Part shown: in pieces, positions 53,906-63,900 of the stretch
Position numbering within the stretch: position 1 is the stretch's first letter
How the letters are laid out: each line of letters begins with the position of its first letter
Assembly (NCBI RefSeq): GCF_029910215.1
Contig: NZ_CP110396.1
Span: forward strand, 992,001 to 1,056,000
Source of the DNA: Paraburkholderia sp. D15
GTDB lineage: Bacteria > Pseudomonadota > Gammaproteobacteria > Burkholderiales > Burkholderiaceae
DNA: 64,000 nucleotides
Direction of reading: 5' to 3'
Program-made: the position numbers and the translations under genes
Notes under the pieces: model-generated
Seen by the model: only the letters and a program-made list of their open reading frames with translations
What the model was told of the DNA's origin: nothing
The model's database searches: none

Positions 53906-55395
53906 CGCAACGCCCGCCGCACTCCGCCCCGCGTCACGCGGATGTGCGACGGCGACCGCCCCACGCTGACTTCGACGTACTGCCCATGGCCCTCGCGCTG
54001 GACAACACCGCACCGCTGAATGACGACAGGCCGGCTCCCGGGAACGGCACGCCGCGCGCCTTGCAGGCGTCCGCACCGTTGAGGGTCAAGGGTGCCGCCG
54101 CGCGGACCGCCACGGATGCGCTTGCGGCCCGCCTTCCGCGACTCACCCAGGCCGCCGCGCAAGCCTCGCGCGTGCTGTTCGACGCGCGCCTCGACGCGCT
54201 CGTCGCGCGTCTTGCCGGGGTCGATGCGTGGCAACTGCGGCCCGCCAGCGACACGGCGGATGCTCCACACGTCGACGAACCCGGCCGCATCGTGCTCGTA
54301 CACGTCGCGGGCAGCCTGTCGATCGACGTCGATCTGCGGCGCTATCCGGCGTTGCAGATTCTCGCCGGCGCGGCGGGTTCGAATGCAGCGAATGCGGCGA
54401 GCGTGGTGAATGCGATGAGCGCGGCGAATGCGACGAATGCGGCGAACACGGGTGCGTCGCACGCGCTGCGCCAGTCGATCGCGACCGCGTTGCTCGCGCC
54501 GCTCACCGAGACACTGCTCGAAGCAGGCGCCGGCACATGGCGCGTCGCGGACGTGCAACGGCTGAGCCCACGCGGCAATGCCGTTGTGCACCGACCGTCG
54601 TCGGGCGGCACATCCGAAGCCGATGCTCTCGACGCCACCGGCGACACACTCGCGGCACGCGTCGACGTCATGTTCCAGGGCGAGCGCCACGACGCCCTGA
54701 TTCACGCCAGCCCAGCGATTCTCGCGATGCTGGAACGGCGCATCGCCGCGCCGCATGCGTCCCCCTTCGCTTCGGCTGCCGCGTCGGTTCTCGCACAGGA
54801 ACACCCGTCGCCCGTCGGCGCCGCGCTCGCGCCGGCATGCCATCCGGCGTGGCGCGTGCCCGGCCGCATCGCGCTCGGCGCGCGCCGCATCGGCATTGCC
54901 GCGCTCGAGGCGCTGCGCCCCGGCGACGTACTGTTGCGCACGATGCCGCCGCACACCGAGACCGCGCTGCGGCTCGGCAATCCGTTTCGTGCACGCGCCG
55001 CCTGGGGCAGCGCCGGACTTACCCGTTTCAGCGTCGGCGTAGAAATCGACGACTGCCGTCTTGCCATCATCGAGGAACCCATCATGACCGACGAACCGCA
55101 GCAACCGGACGAGGGCATGCCGCCGCTCGCCGTCGATTTCCAGGGCGAGCCGATCGAGATCGGCGACCTGGACCTGCCGGTTCAATTCGAGCTCGACAGC
55201 GTCGCGCTGCCGCTCGCGCAACTCACTTCGCTGCGGCCGGGCTATGTGATCGAACTCGACACGCCGGTCGTCGACGCGCAGATCCGTCTGGTCGCGCACG
55301 GCCAGACCATCGGCTATGGCGAGCTGATCGCCGTCGCCGAGCATCTGGGCATCCGCATCGTCAGAATGGCGCACGGCGATGGCTCAGTTCGGTGA
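53902..55395 (+). CDS. hrcQ: T3SS C-ring component HrcQ (SctQ)
   Basis: A 497-residue protein, longer than the usual 300-350. The GTG start overlaps the hpaP stop (GTGA). Only the C-terminal SpoA domain (about residues 400-490; LDLPVQFELDSVALPLAQLT and LRPGYVIELDTPVVDAQI) is strongly conserved; a second SpoA-like segment lies earlier (near 300-370). An Asn/Ala repeat near residues 160-183 comes from a 9-bp tandem. The protein ends overlapping hrcR by 17 bp. It forms the sorting platform with HrcL and HrcN. Confidence 0.88.
   Translation: MTQRPPHSAPRHADVRRRPPHADFDVLPMALALDNTAPLNDDRPAPGNGTPRALQASAPLRVKGAAARTATDALAARLPRLTQAAAQASRVLFDARLDALVARLAGVDAWQLRPASDTADAPHVDEPGRIVLVHVAGSLSIDVDLRRYPALQILAGAAGSNAANAASVVNAMSAANATNAANTGASHALRQSIATALLAPLTETLLEAGAGTWRVADVQRLSPRGNAVVHRPSSGGTSEADALDATGDTLAARVDVMFQGERHDALIHASPAILAMLERRIAAPHASPFASAAASVLAQEHPSPVGAALAPACHPAWRVPGRIALGARRIGIAALEALRPGDVLLRTMPPHTETALRLGNPFRARAAWGSAGLTRFSVGVEIDDCRLAIIEEPIMTDEPQQPDEGMPPLAVDFQGEPIEIGDLDLPVQFELDSVALPLAQLTSLRPGYVIELDTPVVDAQIRLVAHGQTIGYGELIAVAEHLGIRIVRMAHGDGSVR
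54379..54450 (+). repeat. 9-bp tandem repeat in hrcQ, eight units
   Basis: Degenerate units of the form RYGAATGCG (for example GCGAATGCG, GCGAGCGTG, GTGAATGCG, ATGAGCGCG, GCGAATGCG, ACGAATGCG) run through the middle of hrcQ and encode NAANAASVVNAMSAANATNA. The period of three codons keeps the frame. Confidence 0.85.
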
Positions 55396-56032
55396 CCTCA
55401 CAGGACTGCTGCTCGTCGTTCTGGCGATCAGCATCCTGCCGTTCGTCGCGATGGTCGTGACCTGCTACATGAAGATCGTGGTGGTGCTGGGCCTGCTGCG
55501 CAACGCGCTCGGCGTGCAGCAGGTGCCGCCCAACATGGTGCTCAACGGCATCGCCATCCTGGTGTCCGCGTACGTGCTCGCGCCGGTCGCGATCGCCGCC
55601 ACGCGCAACATGCCGAGCGGTCCGGCAGCGGCCGAATCCAGCTCGCAGACGGTGATGCAGGCGTTCAGCGCCGCGCGCGAGCCGTTCCGCCAGTTCCTGC
55701 AGAACCATGCGCACGAACGCGAGAAGCGCTTCTTCCTGCGCTCGGCCTCGGTGGTGTGGCCGAAGGAAGAAGCGAGCCAGCTGAAGGAAAACGATCTGTT
55801 CGTGCTGGCCCCCGCGTTCACGCTCAGCGAACTGACCGACGCGTTCAAGATCGGCTTCCTGCTGTACATCGCCTTTATCGTGGTCGATCTGATCATCGCC
55901 AACGTGCTGCTCGCGATGGGTTTGAATCAGGTGCAGCCGACCAACGTCGCGATCCCGTTCAAGCTGCTGCTGTTCGTCGTGATGGACGGCTGGTCGACGC
56001 TGATCCACGGCCTCGTGCTGACCTACAAATAG
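55379..56032 (+). CDS. hrcR: T3SS export apparatus protein HrcR (SctR)
   Basis: A 217-residue FliP/YscR-family protein with four helices (ILPFVAMVVTCYMKIVVVLG near the start) and a conserved loop with LGLLRNALGVQQVPPNMVLN. It overlaps hrcQ by 17 bp. Confidence 0.96.
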   Translation: MAQFGDLTGLLLVVLAISILPFVAMVVTCYMKIVVVLGLLRNALGVQQVPPNMVLNGIAILVSAYVLAPVAIAATRNMPSGPAAAESSSQTVMQAFSAAREPFRQFLQNHAHEREKRFFLRSASVVWPKEEASQLKENDLFVLAPAFTLSELTDAFKIGFLLYIAFIVVDLIIANVLLAMGLNQVQPTNVAIPFKLLLFVVMDGWSTLIHGLVLTYK

Positions 56033-56075
56033 CGCCCGTCGAACGCGATGCGCCGCGCACTCACAGGACTTCGTC

Positions 56076-56339
56076 ATGGATATCGATTCGCTGATCGGCG
56101 CGACCGCTCAGGGGATGTTGCTGTGCCTCTACTGTTCGCTGCCCATCGTGCTGGTGGCGGCCGCGGTCGGGCTCGCGGTGTCGTTCCTGCAGGCGATCAC
56201 GTCGATGCAGGATCAGACGCTGCCGCACGGCGTGAAGCTGGTCGCGGTCGTGATCGCGATCGTGATCGTCGCGCCGCTGGCGGCGTCGGCGGTGCTGCAT
56301 TTTGCCAACCAGATGATGCGCACCGCGTTGCCGCAATGA
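56076..56339 (+). CDS. hrcS: T3SS export apparatus protein HrcS (SctS)
   Basis: An 87-residue FliQ/YscS-family protein with two membrane helices (LYCSLPIVLVAAAVGLAVSF and LVAVVIAIVIVAPLAASAVL) around the conserved QAITSMQDQTLP. AGGACTT precedes the ATG. It packs with HrcR and HrcT in the export gate. Confidence 0.96.
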   Translation: MDIDSLIGATAQGMLLCLYCSLPIVLVAAAVGLAVSFLQAITSMQDQTLPHGVKLVAVVIAIVIVAPLAASAVLHFANQMMRTALPQ

Positions 56340-56415
56340 GCGGGCGCGTCGTCGTCAGCATCAGCGTCATCAACGCGGTCGTGGCGAGAGCGGCGTATCG
56401 CGCGCCGTTGCGCCG

Positions 56416-57594
56416 ATGAATCCAGCCGCGACGAATCTGCCGTCTGCGCGGCTCGACGCGCTCACGCGGACCGATCGCGCGCAGTCCGATCACGCGCGCG
56501 ACGACGCGCGATCCAACCATCAAGCCACGCTGTTTCGCGGCCACACCAACTTCGCCTATGCGCACCACGCCGCCGCGAAGCTGCTCGCCAACCGGCAGCG
56601 CGCCAGCAAATTGCGCGCGCGGCTCGCGCAAACGCGCCAGGGGCAGGCCAACAAGCGGGCGCGCTTCGCCGCATCGAAAAAGGCCGCCGCGCAGATGTTG
56701 CGGCAGGCCAACGTGCGCGGTCTGCCGCAGCGCGGCGCGCAGAATCGCGCGGGCGGTCTGCGCGTGAGCCGTGACGGTGGGCGCGGTGGGCGCGGAGGTC
56801 AAAGCGGCGGCGGCCAGTCGTCGCAGGATGGGCAGAAGCAGGGGCAGGGGCAAGGTCAGGGTCAGCAACAACAGCAGCAGCGGCGCGAGCGCGAATGGCG
56901 GCATGGCTCCGGCGAGCGGCGCGTCGGCGACGCGGCGGCATCGCGCGCGGGTCTGGATGGCGCGGCGATGCCGGACTGGCTCGCCGTCGCGCTCGAACAC
57001 GACAACGGCGGCACACGCGAACACGCACTGGCCGATGCCTGTTGCGATCGATTGCTGGCGCTGCGCGACGAGATCGCCGCCGCGCCGTCGCAACGTTTCG
57101 ATGCCCGCCTGTACCGGCTCGCCGGCGAAGTGACGATGGCGCGTGCGTGGCTCGGCGAAGCGGCGGCGACGAATTTCGCGGCGGTGCGCGCGCGGCTTGT
57201 CGAGCGGACTGGGTTGCGGGCGGCGGAGCGTGGGGCGATGGCTGGAAGTGCCGTTGGGGCTGGTGCCGAGACGCGTGGACATGTGGCCGCGAATGCGTCG
57301 CCGGAAACGGCTCATGCGCGCAACGCCGCTGCGCCGACTGTCGATGCCGCAACGCGTGTGCGTCATTTCAATCTGCTGCTGGGTCTGCAACTCTTCACGC
57401 TCGAACGTCGTCTGCTCGGCTCGCGTGCGGGGCATACGCATAGCACGCTGACGTCGCTCGAAGCCGGGGCGGGGGCGAACGAAGCCGCGAATGCCGACGA
57501 TGGCATCGACGACATCGACCGCAGTAGCGTGAACGCCAGCGCCAACGCCAGCGCCAGCGCCAACGCCAACGCCGACAACGCGGATCACGCATGA
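56416..57594 (+). CDS. hpaA: T3SS control protein HpaA (HrpV-like)
   Basis: A 392-residue protein in the position of hpaA/hrpV between hrcS and hrcD. It has a basic N-terminal half (KLRARLAQTRQGQANKRARF), a Gly/Gln linker (GGQSGGGQSSQDGQKQGQGQ, about residues 128-155), a central helical region (HALADACCDRLLALRDEIAA) and a low-complexity end (NASANASASANANADNA). HpaA is a secreted regulator of effector and pilus export in Xanthomonas. The repeats are a 6-bp AACGCC series. Confidence 0.72.
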   Translation: MNPAATNLPSARLDALTRTDRAQSDHARDDARSNHQATLFRGHTNFAYAHHAAAKLLANRQRASKLRARLAQTRQGQANKRARFAASKKAAAQMLRQANVRGLPQRGAQNRAGGLRVSRDGGRGGRGGQSGGGQSSQDGQKQGQGQGQGQQQQQQRREREWRHGSGERRVGDAAASRAGLDGAAMPDWLAVALEHDNGGTREHALADACCDRLLALRDEIAAAPSQRFDARLYRLAGEVTMARAWLGEAAATNFAAVRARLVERTGLRAAERGAMAGSAVGAGAETRGHVAANASPETAHARNAAAPTVDAATRVRHFNLLLGLQLFTLERRLLGSRAGHTHSTLTSLEAGAGANEAANADDGIDDIDRSSVNASANASASANANADNADHA

Positions 57595-57673
57595 CCGCAA
57601 TCGCAAAGACGCATGCATACGCATGCCTCACACGTTGCCGAGAACACCGCCTCCTCCCCACCTCGCCGAACGC

Positions 57674-57735
57674 TTCGCATCCCCGCCTGCCGCTTCGCGT
57701 CGCCGCCGGGCACGTCGCATCTCACCCGCTACAGT
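57674..57735 (+). promoter_or_regulatory. hrpII/PIP box and -10 element of the hrcD operon
   Basis: TTCGC (57674-57678), 15 nt, TTCGC (57694-57698) is a perfect Xanthomonas-type PIP box, then TACAGT (57730-57735, fits YANNNT) 32 nt after the TTCG. It starts the hrcD-hrpD6-hrpE-hpaB operon, 79 bp before hrcD. The 57595-57813 gap contains no gene. Confidence 0.87.
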
Positions 57736-57813
57736 GAAAACATCGACAGCGAGTGGGCCCGCAGCGCCGATCGGCGCACGCCGCCCGCATCACCGTAGAG
57801 ACACGACTTCGCC

Positions 57814-59367
57814 ATGAAACTGCTACGCATCCTCACGGGTCGCCACGCCGGTGCGCAGGTCCATCTGGACCCCGGAGCGTACCGGATCGGCGCCGACGAC
57901 GACGCCGACATCCAGCTCACCGACTGGCGCGGCGCGGACGTGCTGCTGGTCGTCGAAGCGAATGGCGCGGTGAGCAGCCAACGGCTCGATACCGGCGCCG
58001 TGCACGGTGAAGCACTCGCCGGCAACGCTGCAACGCCGGCGGGTTCCCCGGTGGATAGCGAAGCCGCGGCAGCGCAACGAACAGACGCAGAAGCACAAGC
58101 AAACGTAGAAACAAACGCAGTAGCAGAAGCAGAAGCAGAAGCAGAAGCAGCGGAACAAGCAGAGACAGAAACAGCAACTGAAGCAAAGAAAGCGCACACC
58201 GAATCGCGGCGTCATCACGAGAACACCGCCGCGCCGGACGCGCCACCGGCACACGACGCGCAGGCCCCATCGGCGGCCACGCTCGATCCGGGCAAGGTGT
58301 GGATGGTCGATTTCGTGCCGATGCAATTCGACGACACCGTGGTCTGCATCGGCTGGGCAGACGCGACGTGGCCGAGCGACCTCGCATTGCTCTCGACGCT
58401 GCTGAGCGCGCCCGTGCAGGCCCAACGCGAAGCCGACGATGCCGAGCGCGACGCCGCCCGTCTCAAACGGCGGCGCTATACCGGCATCGCCGCCGCCTGC
58501 CTGGCGATCACCGCCGGCGCGATCGGCATCAGTTTCGCGCTGACGACGAACGTCAGCCGCGCGGCCCTGACGCCGCCCGACGTGCTGCTCGAGCAACGCG
58601 TGAATCGCGCGCTGAGCGACGCGCATCTCGACGAGCTGCATGCGGTGCGCGACGGCACGAACGGCAGCGGCGGCGCCGCGCGCGCGGTGGTGACGGGCAT
58701 GGTCCGCTCGGAGAGCGAAGACTACATCGCGCGGCAGGTGTTCGAGCACATGAAACCCGGCGTGATCGCGCGCCGCTACCGGCTCGCCGATGAAACGGCG
58801 CGCGGTATTCGCGACGCGATCGGCGTGGACGGCGTGCAGGTGACGTACAACGGCAACGGCGTGTTCACCGTGTCCGGCGCGGTCGCGGACAGGCAGCGCG
58901 TGGAGAACGCCTTGACGCGCGTGCGCGGCGACTTCGACAAGAGCATCACGCAGATTCGCGTCGCGCTGACCGACGTCAGCCGTCCCGAGACTGCGCCGCG
59001 GCAGGGTACGTACACCGCGCTGGTGTCGTCCGGCGACGTGCAGTACGCCGAAACGCCCGACGGCGTGAAGCACATTTACGCCGTGCCGGATGTGGCAAGC
59101 GATGCCGCGGCGGACGCGGCGGCATCGGGACCGGCAACGACGAATGCACCAGCGGCCCTTACGGCACTCGCGGGACCGGCGTCGACGAATGCAACGGCAG
59201 CAACACCGGCAACGCCCACCGCGACGACCGTGGCGAATGCAACAACCGCAACAACCGCGTCCACCACGCCCGGCGCCACGCGAGCCGCACGTGCCGCGCC
59301 CACCGCCGTCGCCGGCCCGGTGCCGTTGCCGTCCGACGACGGCGGCGCCGTGCCGCTACCGCACTGA
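57814..59367 (+). CDS. hrcD: T3SS inner-membrane ring protein HrcD (SctD)
   Basis: A 517-residue protein. The N-terminal FHA-like cytoplasmic domain (MKLLRILTGRHAGAQVHLDP; residues 1-60 and then about 161-200) is interrupted by an acidic/Ala repeat (EAEAEAEAAEQAETETATEA). One membrane helix (about residues 222-245) is followed by periplasmic ring domains (VTGMVRSESEDYIARQVFEH onward) and an Ala/Thr-rich tail (residues 435-500). It pairs with HrcJ. Length is well above the 300-350 common for HrcD. Confidence 0.88.
   Translation: MKLLRILTGRHAGAQVHLDPGAYRIGADDDADIQLTDWRGADVLLVVEANGAVSSQRLDTGAVHGEALAGNAATPAGSPVDSEAAAAQRTDAEAQANVETNAVAEAEAEAEAAEQAETETATEAKKAHTESRRHHENTAAPDAPPAHDAQAPSAATLDPGKVWMVDFVPMQFDDTVVCIGWADATWPSDLALLSTLLSAPVQAQREADDAERDAARLKRRRYTGIAAACLAITAGAIGISFALTTNVSRAALTPPDVLLEQRVNRALSDAHLDELHAVRDGTNGSGGAARAVVTGMVRSESEDYIARQVFEHMKPGVIARRYRLADETARGIRDAIGVDGVQVTYNGNGVFTVSGAVADRQRVENALTRVRGDFDKSITQIRVALTDVSRPETAPRQGTYTALVSSGDVQYAETPDGVKHIYAVPDVASDAAADAAASGPATTNAPAALTALAGPASTNATAATPATPTATTVANATTATTASTTPGATRAARAAPTAVAGPVPLPSDDGGAVPLPH
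58122..58150 (+). repeat. 6-bp tandem repeat AGCAGA in hrcD
   Basis: AGCAGA repeats nearly five times without mismatch and encodes AEAEAEAEA. It lies inside the insertion that splits the FHA-like domain. Confidence 0.9.
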
Positions 59368-59384
59368 ACTCAAGGAGGACTGTC

Positions 59385-59627
59385 ATGTACGAAGCGATCG
59401 AACGCCATGCCGAGGATTTCAACAACCTGCAGACCTTGCTCGCCGATCCGTCGGCAGGCCAGCGCCTGATCGATCTCGAACGCGCACTGCAACAGAGCGC
59501 GCAATCGGTCGGCGACGCGCAAGGCGGCAACGACCTCGACCGCAGCAACCGCTCGAAGATCTACCTGGGTCTGATGGCCGCGAGCCGCGTGGTCGCGCAA
59601 CTGCGCGAGCAGGAACTGGCGAAGTAA
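59385..59627 (+). CDS. hrpD6: T3SS accessory protein HrpD6
   Basis: An 80-residue helical protein (MYEAIERHAEDFNNLQTLLA and RSKIYLGLMAASRVVAQLRE), in the hrpD6 place between hrcD and hrpE. AAGGAGGA precedes the ATG. HrpD6 is needed for control of T3SS gene expression and secretion in Xanthomonas; its biochemical role is unclear. Confidence 0.8.
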   Translation: MYEAIERHAEDFNNLQTLLADPSAGQRLIDLERALQQSAQSVGDAQGGNDLDRSNRSKIYLGLMAASRVVAQLREQELAK

Positions 59628-59803
59628 GCCCGCCTCGCGGCACGCATGACCCTCGCATCACCCCGTTTTTCGCGCTGACGCGCGGAACCCCGTGACGCCG
59701 GATCTCCGGACGCCACGGTCTGCAACGAGCTGTTCCGGCAGGCCCACGCCGCAACCGCGGCGTCTTCCGGATAGCCTCTTCTACACGTCTAAAGGAGTCA
59801 GAT

Positions 59804-60025
59804 ATGAGTGGCATTGCTTCGACAATCGGCAACGTAGCAGCAAGCGTGGGCGGTGCGGCAGGCGACGGCGCCAGCACCTCGGGGATCATCGGCCAGATCA
59901 ACGCGAACGCGCAGCAAGGTCTGCAGATCGCGGAAGCGCAATCGCAGGCCAGCGTCACGCAGGCAGCCGGCGACGCGCTGAAGAGCGGCGCATCGGGTCT
60001 GAAGGACGCCGCCAAGGCATCGTGA
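59804..60025 (+). CDS. hrpE: T3SS Hrp pilin HrpE
   Basis: A 73-residue Ala/Gly/Ser-rich small helical protein (MSGIASTIGNVAASVGGAAG and GLQIAEAQSQASVTQAAGD). Size, composition and position before hpaB fit the Hrp pilus subunit HrpE/HrpY. AAAGGAG precedes the ATG. It is the extracellular conduit. Confidence 0.83.
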   Translation: MSGIASTIGNVAASVGGAAGDGASTSGIIGQINANAQQGLQIAEAQSQASVTQAAGDALKSGASGLKDAAKAS

Positions 60026-60134
60026 GCGAGGCGGCGCCGGGCGGCGTTCGCGCGCCGGCCGGCACCGTCGTGCCGCCGTCCGGGTTGCGCTTCGGCGCGG
60101 CCCGGCGCGGCTATTTTCATGGACGACGTTGTCG

Positions 60135-60590
60135 ATGAGTACAGGTCTCTACACCTCGCTGATCGGCGAACTCTGCGCCGCGGTCGGACTGCCTGACGTC
60201 GACCACGTGCTCGACACGCGTACGATCGAAGTCGAGGGCTTCGACGTGCGGCTCGATCACTTCGACAGCGATCCGGGCGCGCTCTACATCAACTTCCAGT
60301 ACGGCACCGTCACCGCCGGACGCGCGCTGAGCGTGTACCGCCTGATGCTGGAAGCGAATCTGCTGATCTACGCGCAGGACCAGGCGCAACTCGGCATGGA
60401 CACCGACACGGGCAGCATCGTGCTGATCGCGCGCGTGCCGTTCTCCGGCGACCTCAACGGCGAAGCGCTCGCCGACCTGCTGTCGCACTATGCGGAACAT
60501 GGCCGTTACTGGCTGCAGAACATCATCGAATCGAGCGACGATATGTTCGAAGGCATCGCGGCCGGCGATTTCGTCTGGCTGCGCGCCTGA
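60135..60590 (+). CDS. hpaB: T3SS exit-control/chaperone protein HpaB
   Basis: A 151-residue acidic CesT-like chaperone (LYTSLIGELCAAVGLPDVDH and EALADLLSHYAEHGRYWLQN). HpaB is the general effector chaperone and binds HrcN and HpaA. ATG 60135 is the first that begins with a normal N-terminus; an in-frame TTG at 60129 is an alternative. Last gene of the hrcD operon. Confidence 0.87.
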   Translation: MSTGLYTSLIGELCAAVGLPDVDHVLDTRTIEVEGFDVRLDHFDSDPGALYINFQYGTVTAGRALSVYRLMLEANLLIYAQDQAQLGMDTDTGSIVLIARVPFSGDLNGEALADLLSHYAEHGRYWLQNIIESSDDMFEGIAAGDFVWLRA

Positions 60591-60938
60591 CACGCATACG
60601 CAGCAATCCGCGTTCAATATGGCGCCGCCATGCATGCGACACGCATGCCGCACGCGCCAGGCCTATGTCCGCTGCCGGTCCGGCACTCACCCCGCATCGT
60701 TTGCATCGACGCCATGACCGTTTACCCGGTCTTTGCGACAGAGCGATGAATGCCTCTACTTGCGCTTGCGGAGATAGGCACGCGGGCCCTGCCAGGACAA
60801 AATATCGTTATCTGGGCAATTGCTCCCGTACCCGACACGTTCCCACATTGCGGGCTGATCCGCCGCTGTGGCGCGACGACGGTGGCGCCACGCGCGTCAT
60901 ACCTGTCGCTTCGATTCCCGCGACTCCAGGCACGGTGC
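60591..60938. other. Non-coding gap downstream of hpaB
   Basis: This 348-bp region between hpaB and the large regulator holds no gene I can support. No clear terminator or hrpII box was found. Confidence 0.5.
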
Positions 60939-63900
60939 ATGAAAGAAGAAAAAACGCTGGCCGCTTCGGCGCAGCGCGTTACATTGTTCGGCCGCTTCGC
61001 GCTCGCGCGCGATTCGCGCACCCTGTATGCGGATGGTCAAACGCTGACGCTCAACGAGCGCGTGATGGACGTGCTGATCGCGCTGCTCGACGCTGGCGGC
61101 AAGATCGTGTCGATCGAGCAGTTACAGCAGCAACTCTGGCCGGCCGCGTCGATGGTCGCCAATAGCGTGCAGGCCCTCGTGTCGCAACTGCGCCGCGCGC
61201 TCGGCGACGACCGCGATCTGATCGAGACCGTGCCGCGTCGCGGCTATCGTCTGACCGCCGAGTGGTACGACATTCGCGACGACCAGAGCGCGCCGGGGGG
61301 AGAACAGGCCGCGTCCGCATCCGATGCCCCGGCTTCGACAGATACGCTGTCCGCATCGCACGCGGCAACACGCGGCGCCGGCGACGCCGCGGCGATGCGC
61401 CTGCCCTTGATCGGCCGCGACGCCGAACTCTCCGAATTGCTGATGCGCGTGCCGCAACACCGGCTCGTCACGCTGGTGGGCGCGCGCGGCGTCGGCAAGA
61501 CGCGGCTTGCGCACGAAGCCGCGCAGCGCAGCGCGGCGTTGTTTCATGACGGCGCGGTGTTCATCGGACTGGCCGAATTGACGCTGCCGGAACGCGTGGC
61601 GCCGACTATCGCGGCGCAGCTTGCGCCGCTCGGGCAAGCGGCTGGGCAAGCGCCCGGACATACGCTGGCCCAGCCGCTGATTCAGCCGCCTGGTCAGCCA
61701 CCCGCTCAATCAGGCACGCCGGGACTCGATGGACTCGTCGCGCGTCTGGCCGGTACGCAGACGCTATTGATCGTCGAGGACTGCGATCATCTCGCGCAGG
61801 AAGTCGCCGCCGTGATCGACGCGCTGCTCGCCGCGACCCAGGTGTGCGTGATCGTGTGCGCGGAAGCGCCGCTGTTCATCGCCGGTGAGTATGTCTTGCC
61901 GCTCGCGCCGCTGCGCTTCGCCGCTCGCGGGGCGGGTGGGTCGGCGCATGCGGCGTCGGACTCGTCGCCGGACTCGCCGCTGGACTCGTCGCGGATTCCG
62001 GCAGGCAACCTTGCCTCGAACCATCCGCATCACGTTGCGGCGGATACGCCGCCTTCGGATGCATGCCGCTTTCTGCTCGCGCAACTCGACGCGCACGGCA
62101 CGGCGACCACGAACGACAGCATGGGCACGGCGTCGCATGGCACGCGTGCGCGGGGTCTCGCAGCGGGTAGCGGTAGTGGTAGCGGCGGCATTGCCGGCTC
62201 CGTGCCCGGTGACGCGAATAGTGCCTACGTGTCCGCTGTTTCCAACGCTTTTAGCGTCGTCAGCGGGTTCAGCGCGGCGCGCACCGCCAGCGTGCTGCAT
62301 GCCACCTCCACGAGCAGTTCGCCACCCGCTCGACCTGCGCTCGAATCCATCTGCCGCGCGCTGAGCGGCAATCCGCTCGCGCTCGAACTGGCCGCCATCC
62401 AGATCGCGCGCGCGGCGCGCGGCCGCACGACGCTCGCCGATGCGGTCGCGGACTGGGACGCGCGCTGGCGGCGCGTGATGATGCAGCGCGCCGGTAGCCC
62501 CGACGTCGCATTGCGTCCGGCGGCGCTGGTGCCGTCGGTGATCGCGCATGCGTACTACGCGCTCGATGCCGGCGCGCAGCATCTGCTGTGCTGCACGAGC
62601 CTATTCGCGGGTCCGTTCGATTTCGCCGATGCGCGCGCTGTCTCCATGCGCACCGATGGCGCCGAAGGCCTGGCCGGCGATAGCGCATTGCAGACGCAGG
62701 TCGCGGCATTGCTCGATGCGGGTTTGCTGGTCGAGCGGACGCGAGGCGCGGCGAATGGCGCGGCAAATGGCGCGGCAGCCGCGTCTGCGCTCGCCGCGTC
62801 GTCCACAGGTTCGGCCGTCGCCTCGCACGCCGGATCGTCCGCTGCGTCGGGCGACGCATCACCCGAACCCTCTCTCGACACCTCACCCGCCGCAATCTGC
62901 TCGCTGCGCATGCCGCAAGCAGTGCGGCAATTCGCGCTAGGCGTGCTCGCCTATCGCTTCGACTATGCGTGGGTCGCCGCCCGGCACGCGCAACGCGTGG
63001 CCGAACGGGTCAGCGAAACGGTCGGCCATCCGTCGCATCCGCCGGCCCGCGCGGCCTCCTCACCTTCATCGCCCTCCTCACCCTCCTCACCCTGCCCGCC
63101 CACGCTCGCCGACGTGCGCCGCGCCGTCGACTGGTCGATCGAAGCCGGCCGCTTCCAGATCGCCGCGCCGCTGTTGCAGCATGCCGGGCCGATCTGGAGC
63201 GCCGCGAGTCTGAACGACGAATGGCTGATGTGGATTCGCCGCGCACTCGCGCACGACGGCTCCCGTCAGACGCTTCGCGTCCACGACCAGATGCTGCTTC
63301 ACCTCGCGCTCGCGCAGGCCATGCAGCAGACCACGCCCGCGCCGCCGCCCGCCGACACGCTGGCCGCATGGTGGCGCGTGTACCAGCTCGCCACGACCTG
63401 CGCCGCCGACGACAGCCGTCTGTACGCGCTCTCCGTGCTGCTGTTGCGCACGCTTCAGGCCGGCTTCAGCAACGACCCGCCCGAATTGCTGACGCACGTG
63501 CGCGCGCAGATCGCCCAGGAATGCGAGGGCGCGTCGCCGCACCACGGCTTCGCGCGCCTGCGCGGCGCGCTGATGATGTTGAACGGCCGGCACGAGGAAG
63601 CGATCGCCCTGCTCGCGCCGGCTGACGACAACGCGTCGGCGCCGCCGCGTCACGACCCCGCCGAAGGCAACGGCCCACCGGACTCGCGTCATCCCAACTA
63701 CATCGCCGCGGTCTCGCACAACGCGCTGGCGATTTCGCTGTGGTTCACCGGCGCGCGCGCCACTTCGCACCCGCGCCTGTTGCGCGCGCTGCAGGATGCC
63801 CGGCAGCCATCCGATCCGGTCTCGCGCTGCGTCGGCGCGGCAATGGCCTGCGTGCTGTTCATGCTGGAGGAAAACCGGCCGCGCGCCGGCCAGCAGGCAC

